Notes under the pieces: model-generated | Seen by the model: the letters and a program-made list of their open reading frames with translations, nothing else | Told to the model about the DNA's origin: nothing | The model's database searches: none | Made by a program: the position numbers and the translations under genes | Assembly: GCF_028532485.1 (NCBI RefSeq) | Contig: NZ_CP116942.1 | Span: 1,922,001-1,986,000 of the forward strand | DNA: 64,000 bases | Direction of reading: 5' to 3' | DNA from: Iamia majanohamensis | GTDB taxonomy: Bacteria; Actinomycetota; Acidimicrobiia; Acidimicrobiales; Iamiaceae | Shown here: positions 9,495 to 16,863 of the stretch, one piece after another | Position numbering within the stretch: position 1 is the first letter of the stretch | Layout: every line of letters begins with the position of its first letter

Positions 9495-10049
9495 TCACCG
9501 CTTGCGGCCACCGAAGCGGCGCTTGCGCGGGGCCCCCTCGTCGCCGTCGCCGTCGCCGTCGGCCTCGGTCGGGCCCGCGCCCACCAGGGCGGGCTCGGGC
9601 AGGTCGTCGAGGCCGGTGGGGACGCCCGCGAGCGAGTCGAGGACGAGGTTGAGGCTGATGAAGGGGTCGTGGGCCAGCTCGGCGGCGTCGACGGGGTCGG
9701 GGTCGCCGACGGATCCGGCGTCGTCGAACGGGAGGGCCTCGCCGGCCCGGGCCGTGCGCAGCACCTCTCCGTGGGCGCTGACCTCCACCTCGCCCCGGAG
9801 CACGATGAGCAGCCCGGCACCGCCCTGGGCGTCGAGCAGCACCGTCCCGCCTCGGACGACGACGTTGAGCGAGCCGTGGCCCACGTCGACGCCGGGGCCG
9901 GTGGGCTCGGCCCGCGCCCACAGCGCGCCGTGGGCCAGCCCGACCAGGGGCGGCTCGTCGGCCTCGCCGTGGCGGATGTCGACGGTGGTCTCGGGGCTGC
10001 GCCGCACCACCACGTCGGCGGCGAGGGTGTCCTCGGTCAGATCGAGCAT
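9495..10049 (-). CDS. Hypothetical protein with cupin-like centre
   Basis: 184 residues from ATG 10049, with GGAGG 5 nt upstream on the minus strand. I do not recognise the family. The middle (residues ~60-105) is a run of short beta strands with the pattern LLIVLRGEVEVSAHGEVLRTARAGEAL, which looks like a small beta-barrel of the cupin or jelly-roll type. The tail is acidic (repeated GD) and ends in a basic RKRRFGGRKR cluster. It precedes the SDR gene by 7 nt. No catalytic residues can be named. Confidence 0.75.
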   Translation of the reverse strand: MLDLTEDTLAADVVVRRSPETTVDIRHGEADEPPLVGLAHGALWARAEPTGPGVDVGHGSLNVVVRGGTVLLDAQGGAGLLIVLRGEVEVSAHGEVLRTARAGEALPFDDAGSVGDPDPVDAAELAHDPFISLNLVLDSLAGVPTGLDDLPEPALVGAGPTEADGDGDGDEGAPRKRRFGGRKR

Positions 10050-10153
10050 GACGGCCTCCGGTGCGGGTCCGGGCGGGCTCCCGCCCCGCAGAAACTACCG
10101 GCCCGGGCCCGTCGGCCAGGGACGGTCGACGGGCGGGCTGGGAGGATGGGGCC

Positions 10154-10816
10154 ATGAGCCCCCGATCGTTCCTGCTGACCGACGCCCTGGCCGCCTACGT
10201 CACCGCCCACAGCGAGCCCCTCGACCCCGTCGCCCGGGACCTGGTCGCCCGGACCGAGGCCCTGGGCGGCGTGGCCGGCATGCAGATCAGCCCCGACCAG
10301 AGCGCCCTCATGGGGGTCCTGGCCCGGCTCACCGGCGCCCGGCGGGCGGTGGAGGTGGGGACCTTCACCGGCATGTCGGCCCTCGCCGTGGCCCGGGCCC
10401 TGGCCCCCGGCGGACGCCTGCTCTGCTGCGACGTGAGCGAGGAGTGGACCGCCATCGGGCGGGAGGCCTGGGAGGCGGCCGGGGTGGCCGACCGCATCGA
10501 CCTCCGCATCGGCCCCGGCGCCGAGACCCTCGCCGGCGACCTCTTCGGCGACGACGAGCCCATCGACCTCGCCTTCGTCGACGCCGACAAGCCCGGCTAC
10601 GTCACCTACCACGACCTGCTGGTGCCCCGGCTCCGGCCCGGGGGCCTGCTGGCCGTGGACAACACCCTGTGGGGCGGCGACGTCGTCGAGCCCGACGAGT
10701 CCGACGCCAACCGGACCGCCCTGCGGGCCTACAACGACCACGCGGTGGCCGACGACCGCGTCGACACGGTCATGCTCACCGTGGCCGACGGCCTCACCCT
10801 CAACGTCCGCCGCTGA
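10154..10816 (+). CDS. Class I SAM-dependent O-methyltransferase (CCoAOMT-like)
   Basis: 220 residues from ATG 10154, with GGGAGG about 7 nt upstream. SAM-binding motif I is VEVGTFTGMSALAVA, and the acidic motif LAFVDADKPGYVTYHDLL plus the metal-binding DNTLWGG are diagnostic of the Mg-dependent caffeoyl-CoA O-methyltransferase-like family (O-MT family 3). These cytoplasmic enzymes methylate catechol-type hydroxyls, but bacterial substrates vary widely. The gene diverges from the cupin-like/SDR pair, sharing a 104-nt gap, and converges with cysH. The start is secure. Confidence 0.93.
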   Translation: MSPRSFLLTDALAAYVTAHSEPLDPVARDLVARTEALGGVAGMQISPDQSALMGVLARLTGARRAVEVGTFTGMSALAVARALAPGGRLLCCDVSEEWTAIGREAWEAAGVADRIDLRIGPGAETLAGDLFGDDEPIDLAFVDADKPGYVTYHDLLVPRLRPGGLLAVDNTLWGGDVVEPDESDANRTALRAYNDHAVADDRVDTVMLTVADGLTLNVRR

Positions 10817-10830
10817 CCACACGAGGTGCC

Positions 10831-10864
10831 TGACGACACGAGGTGCCTGGCACCACGTGTCGTC
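10831..10864. repeat. Long palindrome (family D), likely bidirectional terminator/REP
   Basis: TGACGACACG pairs with CGTGTCGTCA, and an inner AGGTGCC pairs with GGCACC around a single T, giving a stem of about 16 bp with one mismatch. A direct copy of ACACGAGGTGCCTG precedes it at 10819-10832 and recurs inside it at 10836-10849. It fills the gap between the convergent methyltransferase and cysH genes. Confidence 0.8.
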
Positions 10865-10904
10865 ACCGACGGGCTGGGCGAGGCACGACCCGTCGGTCGG
10901 GGGG

Positions 10905-11606
10905 TCACATCACGTGGAGGCCGCACTCCGTCTTGTCCTTGCCCCGCCAGCGCCCGGCCCGGACGTCCTCGCCGTCGCCGACGGGCGAGGTGCAGGGCAT
11001 GCAGCCGATCGAGGGGTAGCCCCGCAGCGTCAGCGGGTTCACCGGGACGTCGTGGTCGGCGATGTAGCCCTGCACGTCGAGGTCGGACCAGGTGGCGATG
11101 GGGTTGACCTTCACCAGGCCGCGCAGGTCGCGCACGACGATGGGGGCGGTCTCCCGGGTGGTGGCCTCGGCCCGCCGCAGGCCGCTCATCCACGCCGCCT
11201 TGCCGGCCAGGGCCCGGTCGAGCTGGCCCACCTTCACCGCCGAGCAGCAGTTCTCCGGGTCCTTGGCCCAGAGCTCCTCCTCCTGGCGGGCGACGGTCAT
11301 CATCCGCAGGTTGAGCCCGTAGCGACGGCGGACCTCCTCGACGGTCTCGAGCGTCTCGGGGAAGTGGTAGCCGGTGTCGATGAAGACGACCTCGATGCCG
11401 GGGTCGGCCTTGACCGCCAGGTCGATGAGCACCGCGTCGGTGAACGAGGCGGTGAGGCAGAGGTGGGGGGCGAAGGCGTCGACCGCCCAGCCGATGATCT
11501 CCGAGGCCGAGCGGTGCTCGAAGTCGCGGTTGAGGTCCGCCAGCTCCTCGTCGGCCAGGTCGGGGATCTCGCGTGGCCCGAGCCCGGGTCCGGTGATGGC
11601 GCTCAT
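10905..11606 (-). CDS. cysH: Adenylyl-sulfate (APS) reductase, Fe-S type
   Basis: 233 residues from ATG 11606. It is a thioredoxin-dependent reductase turning activated sulfate into sulfite in assimilatory sulfate reduction. Cys120-Cys121 (ENCCSAVKV) and Cys202-x-x-Cys205 (GCMPC) are the four ligands of the [4Fe-4S] cluster that marks the APS-using branch, as opposed to the cluster-free PAPS enzymes. Cys228 in ECGLH is the catalytic cysteine. DTGYHFPET is the conserved nucleotide-binding region. It lies 55 nt downstream of sulfite reductase on the same strand, so the two consecutive steps are probably one operon. Confidence 0.95.
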   Translation of the reverse strand: MSAITGPGLGPREIPDLADEELADLNRDFEHRSASEIIGWAVDAFAPHLCLTASFTDAVLIDLAVKADPGIEVVFIDTGYHFPETLETVEEVRRRYGLNLRMMTVARQEEELWAKDPENCCSAVKVGQLDRALAGKAAWMSGLRRAEATTRETAPIVVRDLRGLVKVNPIATWSDLDVQGYIADHDVPVNPLTLRGYPSIGCMPCTSPVGDGEDVRAGRWRGKDKTECGLHVM

Positions 11607-11661
11607 GGGTGGGTGGTCCTCGTCGTCGGTGCAGGGATGGCGCGGGTGGCGGGGCCGCAGG

Positions 11662-13455
11662 TCAGGTGGCGGCGCACTCGCCCTCGCCCACCTCGGCCAC
11701 GTAGGGGCCGGTCTCGCCGTAGTCCACGTAGAAGTCCGGCGCCTCGTCGGGGGCGGGGAACTCGCTGTAGCCCTTCAGGCCCTCGGCCACGCCCTTGGCC
11801 CCGCCGGAGCGCTCCAGCCAGCTGCGGAAGCTCTCGCCCGCCTCGCGCTCGTCGTTGAACCGGCGGACCACGGCGGCGGCCGCGTCGGGGGCGGCCTTGG
11901 CCGGCAGGCGCAGGGCCCGGGCCCCGAACTCGGCCTTCTCCTGGCCCACGTAGCCGCCGAGCAGCATCTGGTAGCCGGGGGCGGCCTGGCCGTGGGCCCG
12001 GCGCTCGGCCCCGTAGAAGCCGATGTCGGCGGTGTGGTGCTGGCCGCAGGAGTTGGTGCAGCCGGAGATGTTGATGCGCAGGCCGCCGACGGTGGCCAGC
12101 CCCTCCTCCTCCAGGACCTCGCCGATGGCCGAGGCCAGGCCCCGGCTCTGGGTGACGGCCAGGTTGCAGGTGTCGGCGCCGGGGCAGGCGACCACGTCGC
12201 GCACCAGCTCGGCGCCGGGCTGGGCCATGCCGATGTCGGAGAGGGCCTCGAACAGGCGGGGGAGCTGGTCCTCGGCCAGGGCCCGGAACACCAGGTTCTG
12301 GCGGTTGGTGACCCGCACGTCGGCGCCCAGCTCGCGCTGGATGGCGGCCAGGGCCCGCCACTGGGCGGAGGTGACGTCGCCCAGGCGGCTCCAGGCGTAG
12401 GCCGACACGGTGCCCTTGGCCTCGCCCCGCACCACGTTGGCGCTCTCCCACGCCTCGTAGGCGCCGGAGCGGATGGCGACCTGGGTGCCCTGGCCCATCG
12501 GGGTGGCCTCGACGACCTCGGAGCGGCCGGCGGGGGCGTCGCCCTCGTCGAGGACGTGCTGGGGGATGCCGCCGGGCCAGGACGACGAGGCGGGCAGCAG
12601 GCGGCGCTCCTTCAGGATGCGCTCCTGGAGCTCCTCCCAGCCCATGGTGTCGACCAGCCACTTCATGCGGGCCCGGATCTTGTTGTCGCGGTTGCCGTGG
12701 TTGCTGAACACCCGGAGGATCGCCTCCAGGGTGGCCATGAGCTCGTCGCGGGGCGTGAACTCCTCCAGGGCCAGCGCCGGGTGGGGGTTGGCCCCCAGGC
12801 CGCCGGCGACGTAGACCCGGAAGCCGTCCTCGACGGTGCCGTCGTCGAGGGTGCGGCGCACGGCGATCACGCCGGCGTCGTTGAACATGGCCTGGCCGCA
12901 GTCGGTGTCGCAGCCCGAGAAGTTGATCTTGAACTTGCGGGGCAGGCGCTGGGCGAGGGGGTGGCGGAGGAAGTGCTGGGTGGCGGCCTCGGCCCAGGGG
13001 CTGATGTCGAGGACCTCGAACGGGCAGGCGCCGGCGAGGTGGCAGCCCTGCACGGTGCGGACGGTGTCGCCGCAGGCCTCGCGGGTGGTGAGCCCCACCG
13101 AGCCCAGCTTCCGCATCACCTCGGGCACCTGCTCCAGCTGCACGAAGTGGAACTGCACGTTCTGGCGGGTGGTGATGTGGCCCCAGCCGCGGGAGTGGCT
13201 GTCGGCCAGCTCGCCCATCATCTCCAGCTGGTCGGGCTGCAGGGAGCCGTAGGGGATCTTCACCCGCACCATCTGGTTGTGGCCGCCCTGGCGCTGGCCG
13301 TAGATGCCGTTGTTGAGGCGGAAGACGCGGAAGGCGTCCTCGTCGATGGTGCCCTCCAGGTGGCGGGCGAGCATGTCCTCAAACTTGTCGATGTCGGCCT
13401 GGTGGGCCGGGTCCAGCGTGGTGGACCGCTCGGGGTCGATCGTCACGACGGGCAT
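11662..13455 (-). CDS. sir: Ferredoxin-type sulfite (nitrite/sulfite) reductase
   Basis: 597 residues from ATG 13455, chosen over TTG 13521 because GAGAGG lies just upstream and the extension looks non-coding. Two ferredoxin-like halves and the siroheme/[4Fe-4S] ligands are visible: CPGADTC (C-x5-C) and CTNSC (C-x3-C) in NISGCTNSCGQHHTADIGF. The N-terminal half has NVQFHFVQLE and NFSGCDTDCG. The enzyme carries out six-electron reduction of sulfite to sulfide; the adjacent APS reductase argues for sulfite rather than nitrite. A dyad about 61 nt upstream may be the operator for the pair. Confidence 0.95.
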   Translation of the reverse strand: MPVVTIDPERSTTLDPAHQADIDKFEDMLARHLEGTIDEDAFRVFRLNNGIYGQRQGGHNQMVRVKIPYGSLQPDQLEMMGELADSHSRGWGHITTRQNVQFHFVQLEQVPEVMRKLGSVGLTTREACGDTVRTVQGCHLAGACPFEVLDISPWAEAATQHFLRHPLAQRLPRKFKINFSGCDTDCGQAMFNDAGVIAVRRTLDDGTVEDGFRVYVAGGLGANPHPALALEEFTPRDELMATLEAILRVFSNHGNRDNKIRARMKWLVDTMGWEELQERILKERRLLPASSSWPGGIPQHVLDEGDAPAGRSEVVEATPMGQGTQVAIRSGAYEAWESANVVRGEAKGTVSAYAWSRLGDVTSAQWRALAAIQRELGADVRVTNRQNLVFRALAEDQLPRLFEALSDIGMAQPGAELVRDVVACPGADTCNLAVTQSRGLASAIGEVLEEEGLATVGGLRINISGCTNSCGQHHTADIGFYGAERRAHGQAAPGYQMLLGGYVGQEKAEFGARALRLPAKAAPDAAAAVVRRFNDEREAGESFRSWLERSGGAKGVAEGLKGYSEFPAPDEAPDFYVDYGETGPYVAEVGEGECAAT

Positions 13456-13515
13456 GGGGTGGCCTCTCGGAAGGGGTCCGGGTCGCCGGGGGCGGCGCTC
13501 GGGAGCGTCAAATGG

Positions 13516-13539
13516 TGACAAACCTGATCCGGTTGGTCA
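13516..13539. promoter_or_regulatory. Candidate operator/promoter of the sir-cysH unit
   Basis: TGACAAACC and GGTTGGTCA form a 9-bp inverted repeat with one mismatch around a 6-bp centre. On the minus strand it overlaps TTGACC (13540-13535), a -35-like hexamer 17 nt from CACCAT (13517-13512). Repressor-type control is inferred; the regulator is unknown. Confidence 0.45.
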
Positions 13540-13553
13540 ACATTCCCGAGAGG

Positions 13554-13569
13554 ACCGGATCTCTCCGGT
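13554..13569 (-). other. Short hairpin in the sir leader region
   Basis: ACCGGA-TCTC-TCCGGT is a perfect 6-bp stem with a 4-nt loop, upstream of the sir dyad. On the minus strand it precedes an 11-codon ORF (13543-13508, MLTNRIRFVTI) whose frame crosses the dyad. Whether it is transcribed is not known. Confidence 0.35.
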
Positions 13570-13637
13570 GCAGATGTCCGGGCCCCGGCGCGCCGCAGCG
13601 CCCGCACGACCCCGCTGAGCAGGGCCGATGGCGGTGC

Positions 13638-15005
13638 TCAGCCCGCGGCGCGCTCCCGCAGCTTCTCCGCCACCCGGAAGGCCAGGTCGAGCGACTGCCG
13701 GCCGTTGAGGCGGGGGTCGCACACCGTCTCGTAGCGGGTGGCGAGGTCGCTGTCGAGGATCTCGTGGGAGCCGCCCAGGCACTCGGTGACGTCGTCGCTG
13801 GTGAGCTCCACGTGCACCCCGCCGGCCCAGGTCCCCTCGGCCTCGTGGGCCCGGAAGAACCCGGCGATCTCGTCGAGGATGTCGTCGACGCGGCGGGTCT
13901 TGCGGCCGCTCTCGGAGGTGAAGGTGTTGCCGTGCATGGGGTCACAGGCCCACACCACCGGGTGGCCGGCGTCGCGCACGGCGCGCAGCAGGGGCCGCAG
14001 GCCGTCCTCGATGCGGGCCGCGCCCATGCGGGTGATGAGGGTGAGGCGGCCGGGGACCCGGTCGGGGTTGAGCGCCTGGCACAGCTCGACGACCTCCTCG
14101 GGCGTGGCCGTGGGCCCGACCTTGCAGCCCACCGGGTTGGCCACGCTGGAGAAGTAGGCCACGTGGGCGCCGTCGAGCTGGCGGGTGCGCTCGCCGATCC
14201 AGATCGTGTGGGCCGAGCTGGCGTAGCGGAGGCCGGTGAGCGGGTCGACCCGGGTGAGGGCCTCCTCGAAGGGCAGCAGGAGCGCCTCGTGGCTGGTGAA
14301 GAAGTCGGTCTCGTGCAGGGTCGGCAGCGACGAGGTGTCGACGCCGCAGGCGGTCATGAACCGCAGGGCCCGCCCGATCTCGTCGGCCAGCGCCTTGTAC
14401 TGCTGGCCCTGGGCGGTGCCGGTGACGAAGGTCTGGGTCCAGGAGTGGACCTGGTTGAGGTCGGCGAAGCCGCCCCGGGTGAGCGACCGCAGGAGGTTCA
14501 GGGTGGCCGCCGACTGGTGGTAGGCCTGCAGCAGGCGGTCGGGGTCGGGCACCCGGGAGTCGGTGTCGAAGGCGTCGCCGTTGACGATGTGGCCCCGGAA
14601 CGAGGGCAGGGTGACCTCGCCGATGGTCTCGCTGCCCGAGGAGCGGGGCTTGGCGAACTGGCCGGCGATGCGGCCGATCTTCACCGTGGGCACGCCCGAG
14701 GAGTAGGTGAGCACGACGGCCATCTGGAGGATGACCTGGAGCCGGCGGCGCACCGACTCGGCCGAGAACGACGAGAACGACTCGGCGCAGTCGCCGGCCT
14801 GGAGCAGGAAGGCCTGGCCCTCGGCCACCCGGGCCAGGGCGGAGGTCAGGTCGCGGCTCTCGGCCGCGACCACGAGCGGGGGCAGCTGCGCCAGCTCGTC
14901 GGTGACGCGCCGCAGGTGGGCGTCGTCGGGCCAGTCCGGCTGCTGGGCCGCGGGGAGGGTGCGCCAGTCGGGGGCGGGTGGGGTGTCGCGCTCAGCGGTG
15001 AGCAT
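13638..15005 (-). CDS. aroG: Class II 3-deoxy-7-phosphoheptulonate (DAHP) synthase
   Basis: 455 residues from ATG 15005, with GGAGG about 9 nt upstream. It condenses phosphoenolpyruvate and erythrose 4-phosphate in the first step of the shikimate pathway. Class II (plant-like, AroA-II) signatures include LQAGDCAESF, KIGRIAGQFAKPRS, a Cys/Glu/His metal site in the WACDPMHGNT and HVELTSDDVTECLGG regions, and RYETVCDPRLN near the end. Length matches the ~460-residue family. It stands apart from other aromatic genes. Its leader holds a perfect 15-nt palindrome that may be an operator. Confidence 0.95.
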   Translation of the reverse strand: MLTAERDTPPAPDWRTLPAAQQPDWPDDAHLRRVTDELAQLPPLVVAAESRDLTSALARVAEGQAFLLQAGDCAESFSSFSAESVRRRLQVILQMAVVLTYSSGVPTVKIGRIAGQFAKPRSSGSETIGEVTLPSFRGHIVNGDAFDTDSRVPDPDRLLQAYHQSAATLNLLRSLTRGGFADLNQVHSWTQTFVTGTAQGQQYKALADEIGRALRFMTACGVDTSSLPTLHETDFFTSHEALLLPFEEALTRVDPLTGLRYASSAHTIWIGERTRQLDGAHVAYFSSVANPVGCKVGPTATPEEVVELCQALNPDRVPGRLTLITRMGAARIEDGLRPLLRAVRDAGHPVVWACDPMHGNTFTSESGRKTRRVDDILDEIAGFFRAHEAEGTWAGGVHVELTSDDVTECLGGSHEILDSDLATRYETVCDPRLNGRQSLDLAFRVAEKLRERAAG

Positions 15006-15040
15006 GGGGCAAGCGTGCCTCCTGCGTGCGGCGGACGCAA

Positions 15041-15055
15041 AGCGCGAATCGCGCT
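15041..15055. promoter_or_regulatory. Perfect palindrome upstream of DAHP synthase
   Basis: AGCGCGA-A-TCGCGCT is an exact dyad 36 nt upstream of the aroG start on the minus strand. Its position suits an operator or transcript-leader hairpin; no regulator can be named. Confidence 0.45.
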
Positions 15056-15163
15056 GCGGGCCCGGGGTGGGAGCGGTGGGCGGTGGTCAGATCGCCCAGC
15101 GCCGGGGCGGGATCGGGGCCGGACCGTCGCAGATTGACCAGTGGTGGCCGGCCGGGCACCCGA

Positions 15164-15189
15164 CGGCCCCGCCCGTGGGGGCGGGGCCG
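15164..15189 (-). terminator. Strong GC hairpin after the sigma factor gene
   Basis: CGGCCCCGCCC (15164-15174) pairs perfectly with GGGCGGGGCCG (15179-15189) around a 4-nt loop, 26 nt past the sigma factor stop on the minus strand. There is no T-run, as is common for terminators in very GC-rich actinobacteria. Confidence 0.7.
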
Positions 15190-15214
15190 GGGAGGGTGCG
15201 GGTGGGGGATGGCC

Positions 15215-16045
15215 TCAGGCTGCGGAGGTGCGGGCCTCGGCCTCGGAGCGGACGGTGTGCACGGCCCGCTTCACCAGGCGACGGGCGGCCTCGGCGGTGA
15301 CGCCCAGCTCGTCGCCCACCTCGCGGTAGGACCGCTTGCGGCCGTCGTTGATGCCGAAGCGCTGCTCCACCGCGTAGCGGGCCCGGGGCTCGAGGACCTC
15401 GAGCAGGCCGGTGGCGTAGTCCTCCTCGGCCCGGGCCATGACGATGGTCTCGGGGCCGACGGTGTCGTCGGCGAGGAGGTCGACCAGCTCGTTGCCGTCG
15501 TCGTCGCCGACGGTGCGGTCGAGCGAGGTCGGGGTGGTGAGCCGGTGGAGGGTGGCGTGCTCGTCGTCGAGCTCGTCGCCGTCGCCGGAGACCTGGCGCA
15601 GGGCCGAGCGGAGACTGGCCGAGCGGTCGCCGGGGAGGCGGATCAGGCTCGCCTTCTGGTCGAGGGCCCGGCCGATGGCCTGGCGGATCCAGAAGGTGGC
15701 GTAGGTGGAGAACTTGAAGCCCTTGCGCCAGTCGAACTTGTCGACGGCGTGCTCGAGGCCGATGTTGCCCTCCTGGACGAGGTCCAGCAGCTCCATGCCC
15801 GGGGGCAGGGGGTAGCGGCGGGCCACGCTGACCACGAGGCGGAGGTTGGCCCGGATGAAGCGGTCCTTGGCCCGGGCCGCAGCCCGGTCCGCACGCCGCA
15901 GCTCCGCGCTGCTCTCGCCGGCGGCGAGGCGCTCACGGGCCTCGACGCCCTTCTCGATGACCTGGGCCAGCTCCCGCTCCTCGTCAGCGGTGAGGAGGGG
16001 GACCAGGCCGATCTCGTTGAGGTACTGTCCGACTGAATCGCTCAT
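15215..16045 (-). CDS. RNA polymerase sigma-70 factor, group 2 type
   Basis: 276 residues from ATG 16045, with AGGTGG just upstream; the longer frame adds non-conserved residues. Region 1.2 is DSVGQYLNEIGLVPLLTADEE and region 2 reads RANLRLVVSVARRYP, LLDLVQEGNIGLEHAVDKFD and FSTYATFWIRQAIGRAL, including the core-binding and -10-melting helices. Region 3 follows, and region 4 holds the helix-turn-helix YREVGDELGVTAEAARRLVKRAV. It lacks the long acidic region of the primary factor, so it belongs to the non-essential primary-like group (SigB/HrdB-related). It diverges from nadD. Confidence 0.92.
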   Translation of the reverse strand: MSDSVGQYLNEIGLVPLLTADEERELAQVIEKGVEARERLAAGESSAELRRADRAAARAKDRFIRANLRLVVSVARRYPLPPGMELLDLVQEGNIGLEHAVDKFDWRKGFKFSTYATFWIRQAIGRALDQKASLIRLPGDRSASLRSALRQVSGDGDELDDEHATLHRLTTPTSLDRTVGDDDGNELVDLLADDTVGPETIVMARAEEDYATGLLEVLEPRARYAVEQRFGINDGRKRSYREVGDELGVTAEAARRLVKRAVHTVRSEAEARTSAA

Positions 16046-16122
16046 TGCCACCTGTCCAACTCGGGGCCCCCGCTCAGTATTCCGAGGTCGACCATCCTGC
16101 GGCCGGCTCTGAGGGGGGTGGC

Positions 16123-16128
16123 TACGGT
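16123..16128 (+). promoter_or_regulatory. -10 box for a leaderless mini-ORF before nadD
   Basis: TACGGT lies 6 nt before GTG 16135, which opens an 11-codon ORF running into nadD. The hexamer also sits within ACGGTT-C-AACCGT, a small dyad at 16124-16136. Confidence 0.45.
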
Positions 16129-16134
16129 TCAACC

Positions 16135-16170
16135 GTGACCCTTCCCCACACCTTCCGGTTCACTCGGTGA
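16135..16170 (+). CDS. 11-codon upstream ORF coupled to nadD
   Basis: GTG 16135 starts MTLPHTFRFTR and ends at TGA 16168-16170, which overlaps the nadD start GTG 16167-16169 as GTGA. A TACGGT box 6 nt before the GTG predicts a leaderless transcript beginning on this codon. Translation of the mini-ORF would deliver ribosomes to nadD, which has no clear Shine-Dalgarno sequence of its own. No conserved peptide is recognised. The function is inferred from layout only. Confidence 0.4.
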   Translation: MTLPHTFRFTR

Positions 16171-16811
16171 CCTTGGTCACCGGGGGTGGGAGACGGCGGA
16201 TCGGCCTGCTAGGGGGCACCTTCGACCCGCCCCACATCGGGCACCTGCGGGTGGCGGTGGCGGTGCGCCACGCCCTCGACCTCGACGAGGTCCTCCTCGT
16301 CCCTAACGGCGACCCGTGGCAGAAGCGCGACGCTCGCGACCTCACCCCCGCGGCACTGCGCCTGGAGATGGTCGACGCCGCCACCGAGGCGCTCACGCCC
16401 ACCGCCCGGGTGGCGGTCAGCGACGTCGAGGTGCGCCGCCCCGGGCCCTCCTACACGGCCGACACCGTCAGCCAGCTCCAGGGCGCCGAGCCGGGGCTGG
16501 AGGTGATCGTGGTGCTGGGGCGCGACGCGGCCGAGCTCCTGCCCACCTGGGAGCGCCTCGACGAGGTCCTCGACCGCGCGGTGGTCGCGGTCGTCGACCG
16601 GCCCGGCGCCGCCGCCGGCCCCCTCTCCGGGGTCGACCCCTCGCGGGTGGTCGCGGTGGAGGTCGAGCAGCTCGCGGTGTCGAGCTCGGGGGTGCGGGAC
16701 CTGGTCGCCGAGGGGGCGCCCATCGACGTCCTCGTGCCGCCCGGCGTGGCCGCCGTCATCGCCCGCGAGGGCCTCTACCGGGGGCGGGGCGGACGTCACG
16801 TCGCGGGGTGA
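16167..16811 (+). CDS. nadD: Nicotinate-nucleotide adenylyltransferase
   Basis: 214 residues from GTG 16167. It adenylates nicotinate mononucleotide to deamido-NAD in NAD biosynthesis. The nucleotidyltransferase signature GGTFDPPHIGH is at residues 16-26, followed by VPNGDPWQKR, and the C-terminal ISSTxIR-like motif appears as VSSSGVRDLV. Length is normal. The order nadD, LytR/LCP-like gene, rsfS is common in actinobacteria and holds here. Translation probably depends on the overlapping 11-codon ORF. Confidence 0.95.
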   Translation: MTLVTGGGRRRIGLLGGTFDPPHIGHLRVAVAVRHALDLDEVLLVPNGDPWQKRDARDLTPAALRLEMVDAATEALTPTARVAVSDVEVRRPGPSYTADTVSQLQGAEPGLEVIVVLGRDAAELLPTWERLDEVLDRAVVAVVDRPGAAAGPLSGVDPSRVVAVEVEQLAVSSSGVRDLVAEGAPIDVLVPPGVAAVIAREGLYRGRGGRHVAG

Positions 16812-16850
16812 CCGGCCCGGGGTGTCTCTTCCGCGAGGGGGGCGCCCCTC

Positions 16851-16856
16851 TATCGT
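16851..16856 (+). promoter_or_regulatory. -10 box of leaderless LCP/LytR-like gene
   Basis: TATCGT is 7 nt before ATG 16864, where no ribosome binding site is present. This supports both the start and an internal promoter after nadD. Confidence 0.45.
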
Positions 16857-16863
16857 GGTCCCG

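Noticed and set aside
11374-13518. 714-codon plus-strand frame opposite sulfite reductase
   Set aside because: Antisense shadow of a gene with intact siroheme/Fe-S ligands; composition and lack of motifs do not support a protein.
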